Shown here piece by piece: positions 1 through 5,109 of a stretch of DNA of 6,074 nt. The stretch covers positions 1-6,074 of the forward strand of contig DZCT01000315.1 of the NCBI GenBank assembly GCA_022736535.1. Direction: 5' to 3'. Under the pieces are notes generated by a model. The model saw only the letters and a program-made list of their open reading frames with translations, did not search any database and was not told the origin of the DNA. The position numbers and the translations under genes were made by a program. Source of the stretch: Desulfatirhabdium butyrativorans (lineage in GTDB: Bacteria > Desulfobacterota > Desulfobacteria > Desulfobacterales > JAIFKL01). The first letter of the stretch is position 1, and each line of letters begins with the position of its first letter.

Positions 1-348
1 GCCTTTTTTAGCAATATCAGAAAGATATGCCCTGTCCGTGTTTTTCTCTTTTTTCTGCAAAGATGTCTTACCGGCAAATACTCCCGGCAACATCTCTGAG
101 CGATTCCCGAAAAGTTCCTCTGTTGCGGACATGCTGAGTAATCTGTCAATTTTTGCTATGAGTTCATCGGTCGTTTTTACAGCAAAAGCCAGCCGGAAAG
201 GCATGGCTTCACGTCCGACTTGCAGCGTATAGGCAATATCCGCGATGCGCGGCATGTCGTTCTCTCTGCGCTTCTTTTCCAAAAATGTTTTCAGTTGTTG
301 AGCATACAGCAGCAGCGTCTTTTCCGACTTGGCTGACAGAGGAATTAC
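1..348 (-). other. Domain: second post-KS-type adaptor LD2, partial
   Basis: TVIPLSAKSEKTLLLYAQQL, then RIADIAYTLQVGREAMPFRLAFA, matches LD1 in order and motifs but lacks the repeat insertion in the loop before IAYTLQ. It lies after the methyltransferase rather than directly after KS2. The SLPTYPF end lies outside the window. Confidence 0.8.
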
Positions 349-3300
349 TGTCCCCTGACCTCCGACCTCTGACCTCTGACCCCGCCCCGCTGTTATCAGA
401 TGTTCCGGCTCCGAGTCATGAGCAATTGCAGATACAGTTCCGAAGCCCTGTTTCTCCAACAGTTCCTTCCATTTTTCCGGAGTCAGCAGGGGGGACCCCG
501 GAATGCGGTTTTCTTTGTCTTCAAACAGCCACCATCCGTCAAGCAGTCCGAATGTCATGGTCAGAAAAGGCGTTACATCGGTCAGTTCTCTTAAAAACAG
601 AAGCCCTTCGACTTTGAGCAGTTTTCTGATATGACTCAGGGTACGGCGCATCCTCCGGGTGGCGTGAAGCACGTTGACGGCAATCACTGCATCATAGTCA
701 TTCAGTTTGCAACCCTGTTCTTCAACTTCTTTTTCTATATCCAAGAGATGAAATTCGACAAAATCATAGTGTTTTCCGAATTTTTCTTCTCCGAAAACCA
801 GAAAGCCTTTTGAAATATCGGTGTAGTGATATGAAATATCTGCTTTATACTCATTGAGCGCATCTAAGATAGAAGCTGTCGCGCCGCCGGTGCCCGCGCC
901 GATTTCGAGAATCCTGAGTTTTTCGCCGTGTTTTAACTCACAGCGTTTCATGTCCACACAGGCTTTCACGCTTTCCGCCAATTGCCGATTCAGTGTATCA
1001 TCCTGATAATACACGCCTTCAACCAGCTTCATGGAGGCATTCGGAAATATCACCGATGTTGCGGGAATTTCTCCTCTCAGAACATGAGGGCAGTTCTCCG
1101 CGCAAGTTTGAAGCAAAGCGGCCCGGGGTTCGGGGAACCGCCTCTGACCCCGAACCTCTGACCCCGCACCCCGGCCCGACCCCGCACCCCGACCCCCGAC
1201 TTCTATCCGTTCTCCCGCAATTCTGACAAATCCGTTTTCCGCCAATATGCCCAGCATCTCGTCAAACAACGGCTCATATCGGGAGACTAATTTTATCTTT
1301 GCCTTCAGGTCCGGTTTGCGCCATGACTCATCCTCACGCAGAAACACGCCCATGTCCTGAAACACGCCGAACAAAACCTGCACGCACCATTTGCTGAAAG
1401 GTTCGAGGTGCGGGGTCAGAGGTTCGGGGTTCCGCCTCTGACCCCGAACCTCGTACCCCGAACCCTCTTCCATCACGATATGCACATTCACGCCGGTTGC
1501 GCTGAAAGAACTGATGCCCGCACGTCTCGGAAATGTCTCTGTCTGATTATCTCTTGTAATGACAGGCTGTTTCCATTCCTCAGTTTTTGTCTGAACATAG
1601 AAGGGGGTAGTCTCAAAAGCAATGTTGGGATTCAGACGCTCGGAATGAATCAATGTGGGAACCAGCGTCTGATGCTTCAGTTGCAGTATGACTTTTGTGA
1701 TCTGGGCAATGCCCGCTGCCGCCTCGGAATGTCCGATATTCGATTTGACCGACCCGATGGCGCAGTATTGTTTATCTCCTGTATAAGAGGCAAACGCATC
1801 GCTCAGACCCGTTATTTCTATGGGATCGCCCAGCGCAGTGCCGGTGCCGTGCGCCTCCACATAACTGACCGTGCGGGGATCAACGCCGCTTTTGTCTAAT
1901 GCGGCTTTTATCACCTCTGCCTGCGCCACCGGGTTCGGAACGGTATAACCTCTTGTTTTTCCGTCATGGTTTGCGGCTGTGCCTTTGATGACCGCATAAA
2001 TATAGTCTCGGTCTCTGACGGCTGCATGAAGCGGTTTGAGCAATACCGCGCCCACCGCTTCGCCTGAAACCATGCCGTCACCGCCTTCACCGAAAGCATT
2101 GCAGCAGCCCTGAGAAGACAGCATTCGGATGTTGCAGAGCGTGAGATATTTGTTCGGATGCACAGACAGGTTCACGCCCCCCGCGATTGCCATTCCGCAT
2201 TCGCCTTTCAGCAAACTTTCACAGGCAAGATGAATCGCATAAAGAGATGAGGAACACGCGGTATCCACGCTCAGGCTGGGTCCTCTGAAGTTGAAAAAAT
2301 GAGAAATACGGTTCGCCACCCAGCAAATCTGGGAATTAGCCGGAATGAAATTGCCTTTTGCCCATTCTGCTGCGGCATAGAGTTGGTATTCGTTGAAGGA
2401 AACGCCGGCAAAAACGCCCACGTTTCCTCTCCGATCCCCTGCATTCGGGTCTTCCAATCTCTTTCTCGTATAGCCCGCATCTTCGAGACATGACCAGACT
2501 GCCTGAAAAAAAAGACGCTCCTGAGGGTCCATAAATCGCGCCATGTCCGGGGAGATATTGAAAAACAGGGGATCGAATTTGTCTATATCGCTGATAAAGC
2601 CGCCCCACTTGCAGTACATTCCGGGGTATCGGCGATAATCCCATCGCTCTTCGGGAATTTCGGTGACACAATTGCGCCCGGATTTCAGATTCTCCCAGTA
2701 TTCCTCCGTATTCTCAGCCATGGGATATTTTCCGCTCATGCCGATAACAGCGATGGGGAAGTGAGAATTGAGGATTGAGAATTGAGAATTTTTAGGCGAT
2801 TCCGGAGAAACTGAGTTTTTTTCAAAAAACTCGGTTTCTTCAACAGGCTCCGGAAAAACAGTTTTTTTTTCAAAAGATTCGGTTTGTCCGATTTCTCGAA
2901 CACTTACAATCTCTTTGATTTTTTCATAATGATTTTCAACAAAATATCGGGCAAGCGATTTCACGCTCTTGTATTTGAAAAACAGGGTCGCGGGCAGTTT
3001 GCCGAACTGCTCCTGCAAACGGCTGTTGAGTTGAGCGATCAGAATAGAATCCAGCCCGTATTCCTCAAAATCGTCATCTGCCTCAAAATGCCGCAAATCA
3101 AGCTTCAGAACAGAGGCAATTGTCTCTATGAGATAATCCGCCGCGGCTGCCGATATATCTCTTGTATTCTCGCTCTGCGTGGGAGGAGTAATCCCCCCCT
3201 TTTCTAAAGGGGGGCAGGGGGGATTTTCCGGTATCCAATATCGCTGTTCGGCAAAAGGATACGTCGGCAGGGAAATCCGTCTGTGCGGTCCGCGTTCAGG

Positions 3301-5109
3301 GTACAGCAGTTTCCAGTCATTCCACGCGCCCGTGACCCAGAGCAGCGCTAACCTTTCAACGTCTTTATTTTCTATGACGTTTCTGACAAACTGCTCTCCG
3401 AATGCGCCTGAAATGAGCTGCTTTGCATTTTTTCCCTCTTTTTTGACGTTACCGGCATATAGATGTTCTATATCGTTTTTGCCTCTGCTGAATTGCCTCA
3501 GCCGCTCAATCAGCGTCCGTATATCTGAAACTACCAGCGCCATCCGCTCATCCATTGCCTGTCTGCCGATTTGCAGGGTATAAGCGATAGAATTGAGAAT
3601 TGAGAATTGAGAATTGAAGTGTGAGCGAATATCTCTGACCCCGAACCCCTGACCCCTGACCTCTGACCTCTTTTCAACAAACTCCGCCAGATTTGCCGCA
3701 TACACTTTCAGTCTTTCCTCATTTCTGGCGGAAAGCGGAATAATCTGAGGAGTCATTATTTCAGAAACTGAGTTTTTTTGAAAAAACTCAGTTTCTTTAC
3801 AGACCGGTTCACAATATTCTTCAATTACGACATGGGCGTTGGCACCGCCGATGCCGAAGGAACTGATGCCGGCTCTGAGTGGAATCGGATTTCCGGATTC
3901 GTCTGTCAGGCGCGTCCAGGGTTTTTGACTCGTCACAATATAAAAGGGACTGTTCTCCAAGCGTATCTGAGGATTTATCTCCTGAAAATGAAGCGTTTTC
4001 GGGAGGGTTTTATGCTTCATGGACAGCAGAACTTTGAACAGCCCCGCAATACCGGAAGCCGCCTCCAAATGTCCGATATTCGTCTTTACCGCGCCGAGTC
4101 CGCAACAGCCTGTCTGCGGAACCGCTCTGCCGCTTCTTTCATACAGGATTCTGAAGGCTTTTTTCAATCCGTTTATCTCAACCGGATCACCTAATTCCGT
4201 GCCGGTGCCGTGGGTTTCAATATAGGTCACAGTCCCCGGGTCTGTATCTGATTTCTCATAGATTTCGATGAGCAGTTCGGCTTGGGCATTCGGATTCGGG
4301 GCTGTCAGGAACGTGGCGCGTCCGCCGTGATTGACCCCTGTTCCCCTGATAATGCCGTAAATGTGATCTCCGTCTTTTTCGGCTCTGTCCAAAGGTTTGA
4401 GCAGCAGCGCGCCCGCGCCTTCTCCTCTCGCGTATCCGTCCGCGCTTTTGTCAAAAGTTCTGCATCTTCCGGAGCGACTCAGCATCCCGGCTTTGTCAAA
4501 GACAATATACACCTGCGGATTCAGAAGCAGACTGACGCTGCCCGCTACGGCAAGGCTGCATTCGCCGTTCTGAATCGAAGCGACAGCCCGGTGCAGCGCC
4601 ACGAGTGCGCTGGAACAGGCAGTATCCACCGCCTCGCTGGGTCCGTGGAAATTCAGCAGATAAGAAATCCGGTTCGGCAGAATAGAATGATAGATGCCGG
4701 TGCTTTGATGCGCGTCAAGACTTGCCGAGGCTTTGAGCAAGTCCGCATAGTCGTTGCCTGAAATACCCACAAATACACCGGTTTTTGTGCCGGAAAGGTC
4801 TTTGGCATTATATCCTGCATCTTCTATGCACTTCCACGCTGTCTGCAAAAAAATCCGATGCTGCGGGTCAGTCATCTCGGCTTCACGGGGGGAGATGCCG
4901 AAAAATGAGGCGTCAAATTTGTCAGCCTGCTTCATAAATCCCCCCCAGATAATACGGGTCCTGTTTTCCTTTTCAGGATCGCCGTAATATGCTTTCCAGT
5001 CCCATCGCTCTTTTGGAATTTCCGTAATCAGGTCATTCCCGTTTTTCAGATGCTCCCAAAATGTCTCAAGGTCTTCGGACTGCGGCATCACGCCTGCCAT
5101 GCCGATCAC
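1..5109 (-). CDS. Trans-AT type I PKS: KS-LD-ACP-KS-MT-LD, 3' partial
   Basis: One frame runs without a stop for 1703 codons from 5109 to the left edge and continues beyond it. Domains by residue, counted from the GTG at 5109: KS1 1-435 (Cys165, His300, His347); post-KS adaptor 452-626; ACP2 651-727 (Ser688); KS2 785-1215 (Cys952, His1087, His1127); methyltransferase 1240-1570; a second adaptor from 1588 on. No acyltransferase lies between either KS and the next domain, and both adaptors have the sequence character of trans-AT PKSs (IAYTLQ-GR-AM; SLPTYPFAEQRYW), so extender units should be loaded in trans. No ketoreductase or dehydratase is seen. The start is doubtful: GTG 5109 overlaps the upstream TGA, has no Shine-Dalgarno sequence and already lies within the first KS strand (VAVIGMAG). 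ATG 5100 and ATG 5088 would remove more. A fusion to the upstream ligase-ACP by frameshift is at least as likely. Interdomain linkers are largely translated short repeats. Confidence 0.93.
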   Translation of the reverse strand, partial: MIGMAGVMPQSEDLETFWEHLKNGNDLITEIPKERWDWKAYYGDPEKENRTRIIWGGFMKQADKFDASFFGISPREAEMTDPQHRIFLQTAWKCIEDAGYNAKDLSGTKTGVFVGISGNDYADLLKASASLDAHQSTGIYHSILPNRISYLLNFHGPSEAVDTACSSALVALHRAVASIQNGECSLAVAGSVSLLLNPQVYIVFDKAGMLSRSGRCRTFDKSADGYARGEGAGALLLKPLDRAEKDGDHIYGIIRGTGVNHGGRATFLTAPNPNAQAELLIEIYEKSDTDPGTVTYIETHGTGTELGDPVEINGLKKAFRILYERSGRAVPQTGCCGLGAVKTNIGHLEAASGIAGLFKVLLSMKHKTLPKTLHFQEINPQIRLENSPFYIVTSQKPWTRLTDESGNPIPLRAGISSFGIGGANAHVVIEEYCEPVCKETEFFQKNSVSEIMTPQIIPLSARNEERLKVYAANLAEFVEKRSEVRGQGFGVRDIRSHFNSQFSILNSIAYTLQIGRQAMDERMALVVSDIRTLIERLRQFSRGKNDIEHLYAGNVKKEGKNAKQLISGAFGEQFVRNVIENKDVERLALLWVTGAWNDWKLLYPERGPHRRISLPTYPFAEQRYWIPENPPCPPLEKGGITPPTQSENTRDISAAAADYLIETIASVLKLDLRHFEADDDFEEYGLDSILIAQLNSRLQEQFGKLPATLFFKYKSVKSLARYFVENHYEKIKEIVSVREIGQTESFEKKTVFPEPVEETEFFEKNSVSPESPKNSQFSILNSHFPIAVIGMSGKYPMAENTEEYWENLKSGRNCVTEIPEERWDYRRYPGMYCKWGGFISDIDKFDPLFFNISPDMARFMDPQERLFFQAVWSCLEDAGYTRKRLEDPNAGDRRGNVGVFAGVSFNEYQLYAAAEWAKGNFIPANSQICWVANRISHFFNFRGPSLSVDTACSSSLYAIHLACESLLKGECGMAIAGGVNLSVHPNKYLTLCNIRMLSSQGCCNAFGEGGDGMVSGEAVGAVLLKPLHAAVRDRDYIYAVIKGTAANHDGKTRGYTVPNPVAQAEVIKAALDKSGVDPRTVSYVEAHGTGTALGDPIEITGLSDAFASYTGDKQYCAIGSVKSNIGHSEAAAGIAQITKVILQLKHQTLVPTLIHSERLNPNIAFETTPFYVQTKTEEWKQPVITRDNQTETFPRRAGISSFSATGVNVHIVMEEGSGYEVRGQRRNPEPLTPHLEPFSKWCVQVLFGVFQDMGVFLREDESWRKPDLKAKIKLVSRYEPLFDEMLGILAENGFVRIAGERIEVGGRGAGSGRGAGSEVRGQRRFPEPRAALLQTCAENCPHVLRGEIPATSVIFPNASMKLVEGVYYQDDTLNRQLAESVKACVDMKRCELKHGEKLRILEIGAGTGGATASILDALNEYKADISYHYTDISKGFLVFGEEKFGKHYDFVEFHLLDIEKEVEEQGCKLNDYDAVIAVNVLHATRRMRRTLSHIRKLLKVEGLLFLRELTDVTPFLTMTFGLLDGWWLFEDKENRIPGSPLLTPEKWKELLEKQGFGTVSAIAHDSEPEHLITAGRGQRSEVGGQGTVIPLSAKSEKTLLLYAQQLKTFLEKKRRENDMPRIADIAYTLQVGREAMPFRLAFAVKTTDELIAKIDRLLSMSATEELFGNRSEMLPGVFAGKTSLQKKEKNTDRAYLSDIAKKG
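352..389 (-). repeat. Heptamer array between MT and LD2
   Basis: Plus-strand CCCTGACCTCCGACCTCTGACCTCTGACCCC pattern, about four units of the CTCTGAC family with one variant CTCCGAC. Translated as AGRGQRSEVGGQGTV between the methyltransferase end and the adaptor's VIPLSAK. Confidence 0.88.
400..1392 (-). other. Domain: C-methyltransferase (SAM-dependent)
   Basis: The N-terminal helical part (WCVQVLFGVFQDMGVF ... YEPLFDEMLGILAENGF) is followed by the segment CPHVLRGEIPATSVIFP, the SAM loop ILEIGAGTGGAT (877-912), YTDISKGFL, NVLHAT and LRELTDVTPFLTMTFGLLDG. His 1482 (664-666) in NVLHA and Glu 1508 (586-588) in LRELT are 26 residues apart, matching the His-Glu dyad I recall for carbon-methylating PKS domains such as PksCT. 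This supports methylation of the alpha carbon of the beta-keto intermediate rather than O-methylation. A GC-rich repeat insert (1127-1200) separates the N-terminal helices from the lid segment. Confidence 0.9.
1127..1200 (-). repeat. GC-rich repeat insert inside the methyltransferase
   Basis: 1127-1158 is the second copy of the 32-base element at 1421-1452 (the central AA replaces TT). It is followed by GC-rich heptamer-like sequence in which a 14-base unit is directly repeated at 1160-1173 and 1178-1191. Translated as VGGRGAGSGRGAGSEVRGQR and RFPEP, with no stop. Base composition is far from the surrounding coding DNA. Confidence 0.9.
1401..1458 (-). repeat. Repeat element between KS2 and MT, imperfect hairpin
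   Basis: Arms 1404-1422 and 1435-1453 pair over 19 bases with one mismatch; the loop is 1423-1434. It encodes GYEVRGQRRNPEPLTPHLEP. Bases 1421-1452 match 1127-1158 at 30 of 32 positions. Confidence 0.9.
1465..2757 (-). other. Domain: ketosynthase KS2
   Basis: A complete ketosynthase with Cys in VDTACSSSLYAIH (2254-2256), His in VEAHGTGTALGDP (1849-1851) and His in VKSNIGHSEAAAG (1729-1731); spacings are 135 and 40 residues. The terminal glycine-rich motif is SSFSATGVNVHIVMEE, away from the usual FGxGGxNAH form but near the SGTNxH variants known in some trans-AT ketosynthases. It begins right after a repeat-encoded linker. Confidence 0.95.
2763..2790 (-). repeat. Four GAGAATT heptamers before KS2
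   Basis: Plus-strand units at 2763, 2770 (GAGGATT), 2777 and 2784. Translated as KNSQFSILNSHF right before the first KS2 strand FPIAVIGMSG. Same family, copy number and length (28 bases) as 3591-3618. Confidence 0.94.
2806..2839. repeat. 34-bp palindrome, copy 2 (ACP2/KS2 linker)
   Basis: The left arm (2806-2821) is identical to copy 1. The right arm (2824-2839) differs at one position, giving a G-T wobble, with a 2-base loop TC. It is translated as ETEFFEKNSVSPE. A more degenerate related stretch, with AAAAACAG, a T run and AAAAGATTCGG, lies at about 2852-2883, so this linker may hold two diverged copies. Confidence 0.9.
2929..3159 (-). other. Domain: ACP2
   Basis: About 77 residues; FEEYGLDSILIAQLNSRL contains the phosphopantetheine Ser (codon 3046-3048), followed by LPATLFFKYKSVKSLARYF. 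It directly follows LD1 with only a repeat-encoded linker between, so module 1 has no visible reductive domain. It is a single ACP, not a tandem pair. Confidence 0.93.
3190..3225. repeat. GC-rich inverted repeat in LD1/ACP2 linker
   Basis: AATCCCCCC at the left end (3190-3198) is inverted as GGGGGGATT at the right end (3217-3225), and an inner pair CCCCCCTTT / AAAGGGGGG forms a hairpin. The coding strand reads ENPPCPPLEKGGI. This resembles a dispersed intergenic repeat that I recall being often mistranslated as NPPxPPxxKGG peptides in several bacterial phyla. Here it is in frame within a gene. Confidence 0.85.
3591..3618 (-). repeat. Four AATTGAG heptamers inside LD1
   Basis: Plus-strand units at 3591, 3598, 3605 and 3612 (last ends GAA). 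Coding-strand CTCAATT is translated as FNSQFSILNS immediately before IAYTLQ. It interrupts the adaptor's first loop. Confidence 0.94.
3631..3671 (-). repeat. CTCTGACC/CCCCGAA-type heptamers inside LD1
   Basis: Degenerate seven-base units (CTCTGACC, CCGAACC, CCTGACC, CCTGACC, TCTGACC on the plus strand) translated as KRSEVRGQGFGVRDI. They sit 12 bases from the AATTGAG array, in the same protein loop. Confidence 0.88.
3763..3796. repeat. Perfect 34-bp palindrome, copy 1 (KS1/LD1 boundary)
   Basis: Two 16-base arms (AGAAACTGAGTTTTTT at 3763-3778 and its exact complement at 3781-3796) are separated by 2 bases. It is translated as part of ETEFFQKNSVSE between KS1 and LD1. Although it looks like a T-rich hairpin, it is inside the reading frame and is not a terminator. 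A near-identical copy is at 2806-2839. Confidence 0.93.
3805..5109 (-). other. Domain: ketosynthase KS1
   Basis: A full condensing domain of about 435 residues. The nucleophile is in VDTACSSALVALH (Cys codon 4615-4617). The first catalytic His is in ETHGTGTELGDP (4210-4212) and the second in VKTNIGHLEAASG (4069-4071). It ends with the usual SSFGIGGANAHVVIEE. The Cys-to-His spacing of 135 residues is standard. The segment between the two histidines is 7 residues longer than in KS2 because of a loop at FRILYERSGRAVPQTGCCG. All catalytic residues are present, so it should condense rather than be a decarboxylating or silent KS. Confidence 0.95.

Larger units (their letters stand above)
3232..3756 (-). 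other. Domain: post-KS adaptor LD1 of trans-AT type
   Basis: It starts with QIIPLSARNEERLKVYAANL, continues with IAYTLQIGRQAMDERMALVV and ends in RRISLPTYPFAEQRYW. This is the flanking region that remains where a cis-AT PKS would carry its acyltransferase; no GHSxG acyltransferase motif is present. The loop between its first helix and IAYTLQ has been enlarged by about 25 residues of translated repeats (3591-3670). Confidence 0.85.

Noticed and set aside
1408..1899. Plus-strand open frame of 163 codons
   Set aside because: It is antisense to KS2, which is continuous, has catalytic motifs and extends far beyond. The translated product has no recognisable domain.
2336..2671. Minus-strand open frame of 111 codons (and others at 2271-2480 and 1911-2099)
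   Set aside because: They are out-of-phase readings of the KS2 coding sequence on the same strand.
3763..3796. Hairpin with T run resembling a rho-independent terminator
   Set aside because: It lies inside an uninterrupted reading frame between two domains of one protein, has a near-copy at 2806-2839, and is better explained as a dispersed palindrome.
4282..4761. Plus-strand open frame of 159 codons, plus similar ones at 3179-3583, 3778-4194 and 2884-3207
   Set aside because: All lie opposite the continuous PKS frame and show no domain features; they are shadows of GC-biased coding DNA.
5106..5108. Calling the upstream gene a pseudogene because of the TGA at the KS border
   Set aside because: All domains on both sides have intact active-site residues and long open frames. 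The break lies only in a repeat array, where slippage, frameshifting or a sequence error is as likely as decay.
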